The notes: generated by a model not told the origin, from the sequence alone. A DNA stretch of 64,000 nucleotides from Pseudomonas cedrina subsp. cedrina (GCF_001983175.1 NZ_MNPW01000004.1:478087-542086), one strand, 5' to 3'. Positions 38,650 through 49,215 are shown, counted from the stretch's first letter. Numbers and translations are program-made.

Positions 38650-39345
38650 TTACTGCGCCGTAAGCACTTCCAGCACACAAATCACCCCGGCCTCGGGATA
38701 GTGCCAACGCACATCCACATCCCAGAACTGCGCGCCATACTCACGTTCAGGCCCGGGCATCTGATACGCCGGCCGTGGATCCTGTGCCAGACATTGATCG
38801 ATCAGCTCCACCAACGGCTCATCCAACCGCTGGGCATGGCTCTGTGCCTGATGCAGGGCCGTCTTCAGCCACTGCACCGGTATCAACTGCGGCGCGCCGC
38901 TGGCCATGTCGTTGGTGGCCCCATGGACAATGTCGGCATAGGGCACATACGGTTTGATATCCAGCACCGGCGTGCCATCCAGCAGATCAATCCCGGAAAT
39001 CCACAAACGGCCCGGCTCGACCTTGTCCAGCTTAACCACCGACTGTCCAATGCCATTGGGCCGGTGAGTCGCACGGGTGGCAAATACGCCCATGGACGTA
39101 TTGCCGCCCAGGCGCGGTGGGCGCACTTTCAGGCGCGGTTTGTCCTCCAGCGCCTGATGGAACAGGAACAGCAGCCACACATGGCTCACCTGTTCCAGGC
39201 CCTGCACCGCTTCACCGCCGTCGAACGGCGCCACCAGCTCCAGCACGCCACGGGCGGCGGGTGCCAACTGCGGTTGGCGTGGGATGGCAAATTTCTCCTT
39301 GAAACAGGAGCGCACGAAGCCGACGGGCGAAACGCTGTAGCTCAT
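38650..39345 (-). CDS. trmO: tRNA (t6A37) N6-methyltransferase TrmO (TsaA/YaeB)
   Basis: SAM-dependent N6-methylation of t6A37 in tRNA-Thr. 231 residues. TsaA beta-barrel core: PVGFVRSCFKEKFAIPRQPQ (about 7-26), VSHVWLLFLFH, FATRATHRPNGIGQSVVKL (about 88-106) and LDIKPYVPYAD. C-terminal part LIDQCLAQDPRPAYQM is typical of the bacterial enzyme. Three bases after the DUF1456 gene, so probably one transcript. Confidence 0.92.
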   Translation of the reverse strand: MSYSVSPVGFVRSCFKEKFAIPRQPQLAPAARGVLELVAPFDGGEAVQGLEQVSHVWLLFLFHQALEDKPRLKVRPPRLGGNTSMGVFATRATHRPNGIGQSVVKLDKVEPGRLWISGIDLLDGTPVLDIKPYVPYADIVHGATNDMASGAPQLIPVQWLKTALHQAQSHAQRLDEPLVELIDQCLAQDPRPAYQMPGPEREYGAQFWDVDVRWHYPEAGVICVLEVLTAQ

Positions 39346-39348
39346 GGC

Positions 39349-39810
39349 TCAGGCACGCACCCGCAGGGTGAGGCCTTTAAGGAAATTACGCAGCAACTGG
39401 TCGCCGCACGTGCGGTAGTTGGTATGACCGAATTTGCGGAACAGCGCGCTCAGCTCGGGCTTGGACACCGGGAATTCGGCTGCCTTGAGGATGGCGTGCA
39501 TGTCATCTTCCTTCAGCTCGAAGGCCACGCGCAGTTTCTTGAGGATGATGTTGTTGGTCACCGGGGTCTCGATCGGCTGAGGCGGGCGGCTCTCGTCCTT
39601 GCCACGCTTGAAGACCACCAAGCCATCGAGGAAGTGCGCCATCACGTCATCCGGGCAGAACACGAAGCCTTCTTCCTCGTCCTTCTTGAGGTAGGTCAGC
39701 AGGTCGTCCTTGGTCACGTCCATGCCGCCGAGCTTGATGATCTCGACCATCTTGTTGTCGCTGATGTCGAGCATGTAGCGCACGCTGCGTAGTACGTCGT
39801 TGTGAATCAT
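39349..39810 (-). CDS. DUF1456 (YehS) family protein
   Basis: 153 residues from ATG 39810 (MIHNDVLRSVRYMLDISDNK). Two repeated halves of about 70 residues, each starting with an NDxLRxxRxxLD-like segment (NDVLRSVRYMLDISD and NNIILKKLRVAFELKED), the hallmark of DUF1456. Function unknown; soluble. Confidence 0.9.
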   Translation of the reverse strand: MIHNDVLRSVRYMLDISDNKMVEIIKLGGMDVTKDDLLTYLKKDEEEGFVFCPDDVMAHFLDGLVVFKRGKDESRPPQPIETPVTNNIILKKLRVAFELKEDDMHAILKAAEFPVSKPELSALFRKFGHTNYRTCGDQLLRNFLKGLTLRVRA

Positions 39811-39878
39811 GGTGGGCAATCCTGATATTCAACTGAGGACACCGCCGCAATGGGCGGTGTCGCGAAAAGGGGAGCGGC

Positions 39879-40589
39879 TTAGAACTTCTCTTTGCCGGAC
39901 AGGTAACGCCATTGACCAACGGGCACTTTGCCGATGGACACGCCGCCGATGCGGATACGGCGGATGGCGATGACTTTGAGGCCGACCGCTTCGCAAAACA
40001 GCGCGATCACGCCGGGTTGCGGGTTTTTCAGCGCAAAACGCAGGCGGTTTTCGTTCTGCCAGCTGGCCTTGACGGCCGGTAGCTCTTTGCCTTTGTAGGT
40101 CAGGCCGTGGTTGAGGCGGTTGAGGCCGTGGGCAACCATGTCGCCTTCGACTTCCACCACGTATTCCTGCTCGATCTTGGCTGCATCGGCGGTCAACTTG
40201 CGCAAAATCTTCCAATCCTGGGTAAACACCAGCAGGCCGCTGGCCTTGGCTTGCAGGTCGGCACTGGCGGTCAGGCGCAGGAAATGGCCCTTGAGCGGGC
40301 GCTTGCCGAAGCGGTGTTCCGGCGAGAGTGTTTCGGCGCTGATCGACGCCATGGCCGTTTCGGCATCCACGCCGGCAGGGGCGTGCATCAGGATGGTCAC
40401 CGGCTCCGGCGCGGTGGCCTTGGCCTGCGGGTCGAGTTCGACCTTTTGGGTGGTGACCTTGAACTGCGGCTCGTCGATTACTTCACCGTCCACCGAGACC
40501 CAGCCGCCTTCAATGAACAGCTCAGCCTCCCGGCGGGAGCAACCGACCAGTTCGATAAGGCGTTTGGAGAGGCGTATGGGGTCAGTCAT
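39879..40589 (-). CDS. RsuA/RluF-like rRNA pseudouridine synthase homologue lacking the catalytic Asp
   Basis: 236 residues. N-terminal S4 RNA-binding domain (RLSKRLIELVGCSRREAELF), then a pseudouridine-synthase fold with EYVVEVEG and GLKVIAIRRIRIGGV at the end, as in RluB/E/F and RsuA. The segment where active members read GR-L-D-x-D-T-x-GLL is here SADLQAKASGLLVFTQDW, placing Gln where the nucleophilic Asp should be and Asp where the Arg should be. The protein may bind RNA without catalysis, or use another residue. I recall similar degeneration in other Pseudomonas copies. Confidence 0.82.
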   Translation of the reverse strand: MTDPIRLSKRLIELVGCSRREAELFIEGGWVSVDGEVIDEPQFKVTTQKVELDPQAKATAPEPVTILMHAPAGVDAETAMASISAETLSPEHRFGKRPLKGHFLRLTASADLQAKASGLLVFTQDWKILRKLTADAAKIEQEYVVEVEGDMVAHGLNRLNHGLTYKGKELPAVKASWQNENRLRFALKNPQPGVIALFCEAVGLKVIAIRRIRIGGVSIGKVPVGQWRYLSGKEKF

Positions 40590-40700
40590 GACAAGGGCCG
40601 TAACAAAAGGGGGCGGCTATTGTACCTGCCTGGAGCCGGTTAATCCCGGCTCCATTTCAGCTCGGTGCTTTTTGTGGGAGCTGGCTTGTTCTGCGTTTCG

Positions 40701-41168
40701 TCAGCCACTGCATATTTGCTGCTGGCGCAAACGCATACGCAGCAATGGATACGGCTGGCCCAGGCCATCGTGCTCGGTGCGTCCGATCACCTCGAACCCC
40801 TGTTTGAGGTAAAAGCCCAGCGCCTGTGGATTCTGCTCGTTCACTTCCAGCTCATCGGCATTCATATGCTCGATTGCATAGCGCAGCAATTGACTGCCCA
40901 GGCCCTGGCCATGGTGCTTGGGGTCGATAAACAGCATTTCGATCTTGCCTGCGGCCACACCGGCAAATCCGGTAATGTGCTGATGCGCGTCCCTGGTGCA
41001 GATCAGCATCACCGTGTCCAGATAGTGCGTCAGCACCAGACTCCTCAGCCGTTCGATGTAGCTATCCGGCAAGAAATCATGGGTGGCCCGCACTGCATTC
41101 TCCCAGATGTCTGTCAGTGTTTGATAGTCGCTGGTTTTGGGTGTGTGGATGATTGAATGCCGACGCAT
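40701..41168 (-). CDS. GNAT-family N-acetyltransferase
   Basis: 155 residues from ATG 41168 (MRRHSIIHTPKTSDYQTLTD). Acetyl-CoA-binding motif A: IEMLFIDPKHHGQGLGSQLL (about 77-96), then LEVNEQNPQALGFYLKQGF. Closest in shape to YjaB-type acetyltransferases; substrate unknown. A lone REP-like half element (GTGGGAGCTGGCTTG) lies just downstream near 40676. Confidence 0.85.
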   Translation of the reverse strand: MRRHSIIHTPKTSDYQTLTDIWENAVRATHDFLPDSYIERLRSLVLTHYLDTVMLICTRDAHQHITGFAGVAAGKIEMLFIDPKHHGQGLGSQLLRYAIEHMNADELEVNEQNPQALGFYLKQGFEVIGRTEHDGLGQPYPLLRMRLRQQQICSG

Positions 41169-41213
41169 ATTTCTGCCCCTGCCGAGAATGGGTAATGGGC
41201 AAACGATAGACCT

Positions 41214-41252
41214 AAAAAAGCCCCGCATCTTGATCAGATGCAGGGCTTTTTA
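41214..41252 (-). terminator. Terminator between rimO and the GNAT gene
   Basis: AAAAAAGCCC...GGGCTTTTT with CGCATCT/AGATGC in the stem. It follows rimO on the minus strand. Confidence 0.88.
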
Positions 41253-41264
41253 CACAGCTGGTGA

Positions 41265-42605
41265 TCAGTCGCGCTTTTCAGCCCACAGGTCGTATTCGTC
41301 GGCATCGGTCACGGTGCACCAGACCTTGTCGCCCGGCTTCAAGCCGCTGGCATCGTCGATAAACACGTTACCGTCGATTTCCGGCGCATCGAAGAAGCAA
41401 CGGCCGACCGCGCCTTGTTCGTCGACTTCGTCGATCAGCACTTCGATTTCCTTGCCGATGCGCAGTTGCAGGCGCGCCGAGCTGATGGCTTGCTGGTGCG
41501 CCATGAAGCGCTCCCAACGGTCCTGCTTGACCTCGTCCGGCACCACGGCCAGGTCCAGCAGGTTGGCCGGGGCGCCTTCCACCGGCGAGTACTGGAAGCA
41601 GCCGACGCGGTCCAGCTGGGCTTCAGTCAGCCAGTCCAGCAGGTACTGGAAGTCTTCTTCGGTTTCGCCGGGGAAGCCGACGATGAAGGTCGAGCGGATG
41701 ATCAGGTCCGGGCAGATCTCGCGCCAGTTCTTGATGCGCGCCAGGGTCTTGTCTTCGAACGCCGGGCGCTTCATGGCCTTGAGCACTTTCGGGCTGGCGT
41801 GCTGGAACGGGATGTCCAGGTACGGCAGGATCTTGCCGGCGGCCATCAGCGGGATCAGTTCATCCACGTGTGGGTACGGGTAAACGTAGTGCAGGCGCAC
41901 CCACACACCCAGGCTGCTCAAGGCTTCGCAGAGTTCGGTCATGCGGGTTTTCACCGGCGCGCCGTTCCAGAAACCGGTGCGGTATTTCACGTCGACGCCA
42001 TAGGCGCTGGTGTCCTGGGAGATCACCAACAGCTCTTTCACGCCGGATTTGACCAGGCGCTGGGCCTCGTCCAGGACGTCGCCCACCGGACGGCTGACCA
42101 GCTTGCCGCGCATCGAGGGGATGATGCAGAAACTGCAGCTGTGGTTGCAGCCTTCGGAAATCTTCAGGTACGCGTAGTGGCGTGGTGTCAGCTTGATGCC
42201 TTGCGGCGGCACCAGGTCGATCAGCGGGTTGTGGTCCTGGCGCGGTGGCACCACGGCGTGCACGGCATTGACCACCTGCTCGTACTGCTGCGGCCCGGTC
42301 ACCGCCAGCACGCTTGGGTGCACATTGCGGATATTGCCTTCTTCCACGCCCATGCAGCCGGTCACGATGACCTTGCCGTTTTCCTTGATGGCTTCGCCGA
42401 TCACTTCCAGCGACTCAGCCTTGGCCGAGTCAATGAAGCCGCAGGTGTTGACCACCACCACGTCAGCGTCCTGGTAAGTGGACACAACGTCATAGCCTTC
42501 CATGCGCAGTTGCGTGAGGATGCGCTCGGAGTCGACCAGAGCCTTCGGGCAACCCAGGGAAACAAAGCCAACCTTGGGGTTGGCTTTTGCGACGGTGGTG
42601 GACAT
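41265..42605 (-). CDS. rimO: Ribosomal protein S12 methylthiotransferase RimO
   Basis: Radical-SAM enzyme that adds a methylthio group to an Asp of ribosomal protein S12. 446 residues from ATG 42605 ([20 protein letters not shown]). The N-terminal UPF0004 domain has cluster cysteines in GCPKA, NTCGFID and VTGCMG. Radical-SAM CxxxCxx[14 protein letters not shown] (about 151-163). C-terminal TRAM domain (about 380-445). Confidence 0.96.
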   Translation of the reverse strand: MSTTVAKANPKVGFVSLGCPKALVDSERILTQLRMEGYDVVSTYQDADVVVVNTCGFIDSAKAESLEVIGEAIKENGKVIVTGCMGVEEGNIRNVHPSVLAVTGPQQYEQVVNAVHAVVPPRQDHNPLIDLVPPQGIKLTPRHYAYLKISEGCNHSCSFCIIPSMRGKLVSRPVGDVLDEAQRLVKSGVKELLVISQDTSAYGVDVKYRTGFWNGAPVKTRMTELCEALSSLGVWVRLHYVYPYPHVDELIPLMAAGKILPYLDIPFQHASPKVLKAMKRPAFEDKTLARIKNWREICPDLIIRSTFIVGFPGETEEDFQYLLDWLTEAQLDRVGCFQYSPVEGAPANLLDLAVVPDEVKQDRWERFMAHQQAISSARLQLRIGKEIEVLIDEVDEQGAVGRCFFDAPEIDGNVFIDDASGLKPGDKVWCTVTDADEYDLWAEKRD

Positions 42606-42773
42606 GTCTAACCTCGGTATTGAATGACGCGGCCAGTCGGGCACGACAGGGCGGCGGATGGGCACTTGGTGTGCCTCTGATCAAAAAGTGCGCAATTCTA
42701 GCGACGGGCAGCGCACTTGACCAGCTTTATGCGGGGAAATGCGACGAGTGCTGCGCTATTCAATACCCGATGC

Positions 42774-42863
42774 CTAAGCAAATAATTCAGCGTGGCTCCC
42801 CAAGTCCACAAAAGTGATCAGGTCAGCCCGCGATTGCTCATAAATCAGCAGGAGATCACCACC
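42774..42863 (-). pseudogene. C-terminal stub of a RelE/YafQ-type toxin
   Basis: Starts at the antitoxin stop and reads GGDLLLIYEQSRADLITFVD, then LGSHAELFA and stop. The DLLLIY strand and the LGSHAELF ending are diagnostic of YafQ/RelE mRNA interferases. The first 60 or so residues are missing: the open frame cannot be extended through the antitoxin gene. The toxin is therefore lost and only the antitoxin remains. Confidence 0.75.
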
Positions 42864-43129
42864 TATATGGCATCGGCGTCCCTTAGCATGTCATCGATCG
42901 AGTCAAATTGGCGACGGATAGCATGCGCTTGCTTCATGGCGCGAGCGGTTTTCTCCGAAGGGACGCGTACCTCAAAAGGCAGCCCCTGCGTTGTCACTAC
43001 CTGGCGGAGGAAAAGACGCAGGGCGTCACTGAGGCTAAGCCCGCAGGCATTGAGCACAGCAGTGGCGCGCTCTTTCAAATCCTCGTCGATGCGGCAACGC
43101 ACGTCAGTGGTTTTCAATAATGTGGACAT
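42863..43129 (-). CDS. RelB/DinJ-family antitoxin (orphan)
   Basis: 88 residues from ATG 43129, with AAGGAG upstream. N-terminal ribbon-helix-helix DNA-binding region (DVRCRIDEDLKERATAVLNA, LSLSDALRLFLRQVV) and C-terminal toxin-binding tail. Normally paired with a YafQ/RelE toxin; here only a 3' stub of one follows. It could still repress its own promoter or neutralise a related toxin elsewhere. Confidence 0.88.
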   Translation of the reverse strand: MSTLLKTTDVRCRIDEDLKERATAVLNACGLSLSDALRLFLRQVVTTQGLPFEVRVPSEKTARAMKQAHAIRRQFDSIDDMLRDADAI

Positions 43130-43493
43130 ATCACGACTCCTTCTAAAGATTGTAGCTACGTTGTGGCTACAGCTGGGGTATGGATCAACCCGTCAAAGCT
43201 GATCAACGCTTTTTGTTCCAGGGATGGCGCCAAGTGACCCATACGTCGGAATCGTGGTGTCTGTAAAAAAACGAAAACGTAGCGTTGGTGTTGAGTGGCG
43301 TCAATGCAGGCAAAAAGACGCCTGCGTTATGCAAGGAAATGCAAAGCCTGCTGCGCTATGCTTCGCGCCGTTGCGTGTAGGTAAAATCCTAAGGTCAACA
43401 AAACGTCTGTTACGAGAAGTAAAACAGCGCATGCTAGGGGTCGCTTAGAAGCGTTGTTAATAAAGACCGCAGGTCAAAGGGCAGGAGTGGTTG
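43130..43493. other. A/T-richer intergenic region upstream of kup
   Basis: 364 bp. No credible gene; an open frame at 43224-43448 is basic, Cys-containing and unfamiliar. The stretch should contain the kup promoter and the divergent relB promoter. No terminator or repeat was seen. Confidence 0.45.
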
Positions 43494-45395
43494 ATGGGTC
43501 ACGCGAGTAATCAGGCAGCAGGTGCCGAACAGTCAAATACCAAGCCGATTGGCATGCTGGTGGCAGCGGTCGGGGTGGTTTACGGCGATATCGGGACCAG
43601 CCCGCTCTACACCCTTAAAGAGGTGTTCAACGGCGGTTATGGAGTGCAGGTCAACCATGACGGTGTGCTGGGGATCCTGGCGCTGATCTTCTGGTCGCTG
43701 ATCTGGGTCGTCTCGATCAAGTACATGCTGTTCGTCCTGCGCGCCGACAACCAGGGCGAGGGCGGCATCATGGCGCTCACGGCACTGGCGCGACGGGCGG
43801 CGGGGAAGCGCAGGAAGTTGCGCAGTTTCCTGGTGGTCTGTGGCCTGTGCGGCGCTGCGCTGTTCTACGGCGACAGCATGATCACCCCGGCGATCTCCGT
43901 GCTATCGGCGGTTGAAGGCCTGGAGCTGGCGTTCGACGGCCTGGAACAATGGGTCGTGCCGATCGCCTTGGTGGTGCTGGTAGCCTTGTTCCTGATCCAG
44001 AAGCACGGCACTGACCGCATCGGCAAGCTGTTCGGGCCGGTGATGGTCACCTGGTTCCTGGTGCTCGGCGGCCTGGGCGTGTATGGCATCACCCTGCACC
44101 CTGAAGTGCTGAGCGCCGTGAATCCGATGTGGGCCGTGCGTTTCTTCGAGGCGCATCCCGGCATTGGCGTGGCAATCCTCGGCGCGGTGGTACTGGCACT
44201 GACCGGTGCCGAAGCGCTGTATGCCGACATGGGCCACTTCGGCCGCAAACCCATCGCACGCGCCTGGTTCATCCTGGTGCTGCCGGCGTTGGTGCTCAAT
44301 TATTTCGGCCAGGGCGCCATGCTGCTGGGCGACCCGGAAGCCGCACGCAACCCGTTCTACCTGTTGGCCCCAAGCTGGGCGCTGATCCCATTGGTGGTGT
44401 TGTCCACCCTGGCCACGGTGATTGCCTCCCAGGCGGTCATCTCCGGTGCGTTCTCCTTGACGCGCCAGGCAATCCAGTTGGGCTACATCCCGCGCATGCA
44501 TATCCAGCACACCTCCAGTGCCGAACAGGGCCAGATCTACATCGGCGCGGTGAACTGGTCGCTGATGGTTGGCGTGATCCTGCTGGTGCTGGGCTTCGAG
44601 TCGTCCAATGCTCTGGCATCGGCCTACGGCGTGGCGGTGACCGGCACCATGCTGATGACCACCATCCTGGTGTCGGCGGTGATGTTGCTGCTGTGGAAAT
44701 GGCCGCCGATACTGGCTGTGCCCGTGCTGGTCTGCTGCCTGTTGGTCGACGGGCTCTACTTTGCCGCCAACGTCCCGAAGATCATCCAGGGCGGCGCCTT
44801 CCCGGTATTGGCGGGGATCGTACTGTTCGTGCTGATGACCACCTGGAAGCGCGGCAAGCAATTGCTGGTGGAGCGCCTCGACGAAGGCGGGCTGCCGCTG
44901 CCTATCTTTATCAGCAGTATCCGCGTGCAGCCGCCCCATCGGGTGCAGGGCACCGCCGTGTTCCTCACGGCGCGTCCGGACGCCGTGCCCCATGCGCTGT
45001 TGCACAACCTGCTGCATAACCAGGTGCTGCATGAGCAAGTGGTGTTGCTGACGGTGGTCTACGAAGACATTCCTCGCGTGCCGGCTGCGCGGCGCTTCGA
45101 GGTGGACGCCTACGGTGAAGGCTTCTTCCGCGTGATCCTGCACTTTGGCTTTACCGATGAGCCGGATGTGCCCGAAGCATTGAAGCTGTGCCACTTGGAA
45201 GACCTGGATTTCAGCCCGATGCGTACCACCTACTTCCTCAGCCGCGAAACGGTGATTGCCTCGAAACTCGAAGGCATGGCGCGCTGGCGTGAAGGGTTGT
45301 TCGCCTTCATGTTGAAGAACGCCAACGGCAACCTGCGTTTCTTCAAACTCCCGGTCAACCGGGTGATCGAGCTGGGCACTCAGGTCGAAATGTAA
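43494..45395 (+). CDS. kup: Potassium uptake protein Kup
   Basis: Inner-membrane K+/H+ symporter of the KUP/HAK family. 633 residues. N-terminal signature [20 protein letters not shown] (about 28-47), [20 protein letters not shown] (about 125-144), about 12 membrane helices to residue 450, then a cytoplasmic domain of about 180 residues. ATG 43494 with GGAG upstream; an in-frame TTG at 43491 is less likely. Confidence 0.95.
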   Translation: MGHASNQAAGAEQSNTKPIGMLVAAVGVVYGDIGTSPLYTLKEVFNGGYGVQVNHDGVLGILALIFWSLIWVVSIKYMLFVLRADNQGEGGIMALTALARRAAGKRRKLRSFLVVCGLCGAALFYGDSMITPAISVLSAVEGLELAFDGLEQWVVPIALVVLVALFLIQKHGTDRIGKLFGPVMVTWFLVLGGLGVYGITLHPEVLSAVNPMWAVRFFEAHPGIGVAILGAVVLALTGAEALYADMGHFGRKPIARAWFILVLPALVLNYFGQGAMLLGDPEAARNPFYLLAPSWALIPLVVLSTLATVIASQAVISGAFSLTRQAIQLGYIPRMHIQHTSSAEQGQIYIGAVNWSLMVGVILLVLGFESSNALASAYGVAVTGTMLMTTILVSAVMLLLWKWPPILAVPVLVCCLLVDGLYFAANVPKIIQGGAFPVLAGIVLFVLMTTWKRGKQLLVERLDEGGLPLPIFISSIRVQPPHRVQGTAVFLTARPDAVPHALLHNLLHNQVLHEQVVLLTVVYEDIPRVPAARRFEVDAYGEGFFRVILHFGFTDEPDVPEALKLCHLEDLDFSPMRTTYFLSRETVIASKLEGMARWREGLFAFMLKNANGNLRFFKLPVNRVIELGTQVEM

Positions 45396-45475
45396 GCGTT
45401 TGCAGCGCGGGAGCCGGCAATCGGCTCCCGCGTTCCTTTCTGAACCCTGTGCAATCCACCGTTGTCGACTAGGCT

Positions 45476-45577
45476 CTGTAGGAGCGAGCTTGCTCGCGAA
45501 GGTCGTTAACGATCACGCGGGAAATCTGACTCAGCGCGGCGCTCTCGGGTTCTTCGCGAGCAAGCTCGCTCCTACAG
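45476..45577. repeat. Inverted repeat between kup and the Old Yellow Enzyme gene
   Basis: About 26-bp arms starting CTGTAGGAGCGAGCTTGCTC (45476-45501) and its complement (45552-45577). The same family as the element at 38482-38577, including a related central part. Confidence 0.9.
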
Positions 45578-45608
45578 GAGTGCCCATAGAACCCAGAAGA
45601 GGTGCGCC

Positions 45609-46715
45609 ATGAGTCAGCTGCTAGAACCCTACACCCTGCGCCAATTGACCCTGCTCAACCGTATCGCGGTCTCGCCGATGTGCCAGTACTCCAGTGAGGA
45701 TGGCCTGGCCAATGACTGGCACCTGGTGCACCTCGGCAGCCGGGCCGTCGGCGGCGCCGGGCTGATTTTCACCGAAGCCACCGCCGTGACCGCGGATGGC
45801 CGCATCACCGCCCAAGACCTGGGCCTGTGGAACGACCAACAGATCGAACCGCTGCAACGGATCACGCGTTTTATCGCGGCCCAGGGCGCGGTGGCCGGCA
45901 TCCAACTGGCCCACGCAGGGCGCAAGGCCAGCACCCATCGGCCATGGATCGGCAAGCATGGCAGCGTCAAGCCGGACGAGGGCGGGTGGGTGCCGGTAGG
46001 TCCGTCGCCGATTGCCTTCGACCCGCAACACACCCAGCCCAAACCGTTGGATGAAGAGCAGATCCGGCAAGTAACCGCCGACTTTGTCGCCGCCGCCAAG
46101 CGCGCCTTGACCGCGGGTTTCGAGGTGGTGGAAATCCACGCCGCCCACGGTTACCTGCTGCACCAGTTCCTCTCGCCCATCAGCAACCAACGTCAGGACC
46201 AGTACGGTGGCTCCTTCGAAAACCGTATCCGCCTGGTGCTTGAAGTGACCAGGGCCGTGCGCGAGGTCTGGCCCCAGGAGCTGCCGCTGTTTGTGCGGGT
46301 CTCGGCCACCGACTGGGTGGAAGATGGCTGGAACCCCGATGAAACCGTCGAACTGGCGCGCCGCCTCAAGGACTTGGGGGTCGACCTGATCGACGTCTCC
46401 TCCGGTGGCACCGCCGCGAACGCCGAGATCCCCACCGGCCCGGGCTACCAGACGCGCTTTGCCGAGCGCGTGCGCAAGGAGTCGGGCATCGCCACCGGCA
46501 CCGTCGGCATGATCACCGAGCCGGCCCAGGCCGAGCACATCCTGCGCACTTGCCAGGCCGATATCATTTTTCTGGCCAGGGAACTGCTGCGTGACCCGTA
46601 CTGGCCGTTGCATGCCGACGACGATCTGGGCGGGCGCAAGGCAATCTGGCCGGCGCAGTATCAGCGCGCCACGCACCGTGACCAGCCGATTCATGAGTCC
46701 GATTTACGCGACTGA
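45609..46715 (+). CDS. Old Yellow Enzyme family NADH:flavin oxidoreductase (XenA/YqjM-like)
   Basis: FMN ene-reductase acting on alpha,beta-unsaturated carbonyls and possibly nitro compounds. 368 residues. Class II OYE features: [13 protein letters not shown] with the redox-tuning Cys (about 25), [10 protein letters not shown] (about 97-106), [19 protein letters not shown] (about 176-194), and [14 protein letters not shown]. Closest by eye to P. putida XenA. Monocistronic, with a terminator following. Confidence 0.9.
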   Translation: MSQLLEPYTLRQLTLLNRIAVSPMCQYSSEDGLANDWHLVHLGSRAVGGAGLIFTEATAVTADGRITAQDLGLWNDQQIEPLQRITRFIAAQGAVAGIQLAHAGRKASTHRPWIGKHGSVKPDEGGWVPVGPSPIAFDPQHTQPKPLDEEQIRQVTADFVAAAKRALTAGFEVVEIHAAHGYLLHQFLSPISNQRQDQYGGSFENRIRLVLEVTRAVREVWPQELPLFVRVSATDWVEDGWNPDETVELARRLKDLGVDLIDVSSGGTAANAEIPTGPGYQTRFAERVRKESGIATGTVGMITEPAQAEHILRTCQADIIFLARELLRDPYWPLHADDDLGGRKAIWPAQYQRATHRDQPIHESDLRD

Positions 46716-46736
46716 TAAGTCGTTTAGTATTCAAAG

Positions 46737-46765
46737 AAACCCACCTTGATCCGGTGGGTTTTTTT
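46737..46765 (+). terminator. Terminator after the Old Yellow Enzyme gene
   Basis: AACCCACC/GGTGGGTT stem with a seven-base loop and a T run. Confidence 0.88.
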
Positions 46766-46990
46766 CTTACTGTAAGCGTGGGAAAAGTCTGTAGGTATTT
46801 GTTACCCAAGCCATTTATTTAAGTGAATACTCTAAAAAAATCCCACACGAGACGAGATTTTTTCTACCCTTAGGATACGCCTGAGTTCTGGCCCAGGAAG
46901 TCAGCGGGTGTGTTCACCCAGGCATTGCGCTTCATGCGAGGCGGGTGATGGGCAACAGGAGTTTTTGATGGATATCAGGAGAAACAGTCC

Positions 46991-47176
46991 ATGGCCAAGT
47001 CCTATGGTGTAGCGGGTGTGGTGGTGTCTTTTCTGACGCGCAGGATGTGTCTGCGCGGACGAAAATTGAACTCGGACGAAGCCCAATTGCTGGCGCATTA
47101 CCGCGCCTTGACCGAGAGCGATCAGGTGGCGATGCGCTATTTGATGGGGGCGATGAAAAGTGTGTCGCGGTTCTGA
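46991..47176 (+). CDS. Conserved small hypothetical protein
   Basis: 61 residues from ATG 46991, with CAGGAGA nine bases upstream. Basic N-terminal half (FLTRRMCLRGRKLNSDEAQL) and an amphipathic C-terminal helix (TESDQVAMRYLMGAMKSVSR). No signal or strong membrane segment. The good ribosome site and coding-like composition support a real gene. Function unknown. The 225 bp upstream after the terminator carries its promoter and is A/T-rich at 46800-46870. Confidence 0.6.
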   Translation: MAKSYGVAGVVVSFLTRRMCLRGRKLNSDEAQLLAHYRALTESDQVAMRYLMGAMKSVSRF

Positions 47177-47238
47177 GCATTGTATTGAACCCTATGGGAG
47201 CCGTTCAGGCCGGCTCCCATAGAGGAGGAACATCCTGA

Positions 47239-48864
47239 TCAGGTGTACTTGCGCTGCTCCGGTGCCGGCGGGAAGTACTGATACAACCAGGTTTCGCTCA
47301 AGGTGCGGTCCTGGGTACGAATAAACAGGCGCAGTTCCACCGGCTCCACGCTGTCGCTGGTCGGGTACCAATCGAACAGGATGCGGTAGCCCTTGATGTT
47401 GTCCAGCACCAGCACGCTGAAGTCTTTGACTTCGCCATGGGAGCAGGTCACCACCGGCTCGATCCCGGTGCCTGGTGGCAGGCGATCCAGGCCGCCCCCC
47501 TTGAAGTCCACCGCAAAGCGGCGTGCCCACACCTCGGGATAGTGTTCGCCCGGTGCCCAGCCTTCGGTAAAGCCACCCATGCCTGAGCGGGTCGCGTCGA
47601 CTTGTGCCAACGGCGTACTCACCGGTGGCAGGGCGCTCCAGTACAGTTTGTAGCCATAGTTCAGCGAGTCGCCGGCCGCCACGGGGTTTTTCGGGGTCCA
47701 GAAGGCCACGATGTTATCGAGGGTCTCGCCGGTGGTGGGGATTTCCAGCAGGTCGATCGAGCCTTCGCCCCAGGCGGTGGTGGGTTCGACCCACAGGCTC
47801 GGGCGCTTGCTATACCAGTCCACCGTGTCCTGGTAACTGGCAAATTCATGGTCGGTCTGCACCAGGCCGAAGCCTTTCGGGTCTTTGTCGGCAAACGCGT
47901 TGAACTGCAACTTGGCCGGGTTGTTCAACGGGCGGCAGATCCACTCGCCGTTGCCACGCCACATGGCCAGGCGGTCTGAATCGTGGATTTGCGGATGGAT
48001 GGTGTCGCACATCCGGCGCTCATGGGTGCCGCAGCTGAACATGCTGGTCATCGGCGCGATGCCCAGTTGCTCAATGGCGGTACGCGCATTGATGTGCGCG
48101 TCGATGGCCATCACCACTTGATTGGCCTGGCAGTCGATATCGAAGCGGTAGGCGCCGGTGGCGCTCGGCGAATCAAGCAGGGCGTAGACCACGAAGCGGG
48201 TGGCGTTCTTGTCCGGGGTTTCAAACCAGAACTGTGTGAAGTCAGGGAATTCTTCGCGTTTTTTCGCGTAGGTGTCGATGGCCAGGCCACGGGCGGAGAG
48301 GCCGTACTGGCCGGTGGAGTCCACCGCGCGGAAGTAGCTGGCACCGAGAAACGACAGCACGTCATGGCGGTCCAGCTCCGGGGCCTTGAACAGCTTGAAG
48401 CCGGAAAAACCCAAATCCCCGGTCAGTTGTTTGGTGTCCACCGTGGTTTTTTCATAATTGAACAGCGAAGGGCGGAAATGCACCTCGCGCGCTTCGCGGG
48501 TCTTGGGGTCGACGCTGTGCATGCGCACCGGTGTCTTGAAGCCCATGCCGACGTGGAAGAACTGCACGTCCAGTTGGCCGTTCAATTCCTTCCACAGCGA
48601 ATGCTTGCCGTCGTAACCGATGGCGTTGAAATTCTGCGGTGTCATGGTCGCCAATGTCGGCGGCAGCACCTGTTTGGTGTCTTTGTAAGCGGTCCCGGCC
48701 AGCTGTTTGGCCTGGGCTTTGAGCGCTTCGAAATCGAACGCCACGGCCTTGCCGTCGGCGGCACGGTTCCCGGCCCAGGCCTGGGCGGCAAGCAGGCCAC
48801 TGGCCGACAAACCGGTGTAGGCCGCAATGGCCATGGACGCTTTGAGCAAATTCCTGCGGTGCAT
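47239..48864 (-). CDS. opgD: Periplasmic glucan biosynthesis protein OpgD/MdoD
   Basis: Controls backbone structure of osmoregulated periplasmic glucans. 541 residues. Tat-type signal peptide with twin Arg in [20 protein letters not shown]. MdoG/OpgD domain throughout, including [44 protein letters not shown] and [15 protein letters not shown]. No opgGH gene is nearby, as expected for opgD. Confidence 0.92.
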   Translation of the reverse strand: MHRRNLLKASMAIAAYTGLSASGLLAAQAWAGNRAADGKAVAFDFEALKAQAKQLAGTAYKDTKQVLPPTLATMTPQNFNAIGYDGKHSLWKELNGQLDVQFFHVGMGFKTPVRMHSVDPKTREAREVHFRPSLFNYEKTTVDTKQLTGDLGFSGFKLFKAPELDRHDVLSFLGASYFRAVDSTGQYGLSARGLAIDTYAKKREEFPDFTQFWFETPDKNATRFVVYALLDSPSATGAYRFDIDCQANQVVMAIDAHINARTAIEQLGIAPMTSMFSCGTHERRMCDTIHPQIHDSDRLAMWRGNGEWICRPLNNPAKLQFNAFADKDPKGFGLVQTDHEFASYQDTVDWYSKRPSLWVEPTTAWGEGSIDLLEIPTTGETLDNIVAFWTPKNPVAAGDSLNYGYKLYWSALPPVSTPLAQVDATRSGMGGFTEGWAPGEHYPEVWARRFAVDFKGGGLDRLPPGTGIEPVVTCSHGEVKDFSVLVLDNIKGYRILFDWYPTSDSVEPVELRLFIRTQDRTLSETWLYQYFPPAPEQRKYT

Positions 48865-49215
48865 AGAGACAACCTGTCGTGAGCAAATCCCGCGCCGTTC
48901 CTGGCACGTAGCGGATCAGAAATTACGGTTCGGACATGCCTTCGGCCAAACACAACGGACATTAAACAGACGCCGGATAGCTTAAGCGGTTCGATGACGT
49001 AGGAAAATTGATTGATAGCGGGGTGATGGCATTGCAAATGCGACAAGACATTTCCGGCTCTACTTGCGAACACATAACCTAAGAACAAATTCCAATGTGG
49101 GAGCTGGCTTGACTGCGATGGCGGTAATTCAGTCACTACAATATTGGCTGATAGGCCGCCATCGCAGGCAAGCCAGCTCCCACAAGTGTTCATTGCTGGC
49201 CTTAAAGCCTTATTC
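48865..49215. repeat. Gap between spdH and opgD, containing a REP-type inverted repeat
   Basis: 351 bp. Perfect inverted arms except for one position (TGTGGGAGCTGGCTTGACTG from 49096 to 49124, complement 49156-49184). The rest carries the opgD promoter. No gene seen. Confidence 0.85.

Noticed and set aside
43224..43448. 74-codon frame upstream of kup
   Set aside because: Basic, low-complexity translation without a ribosome site; probably promoter sequence.
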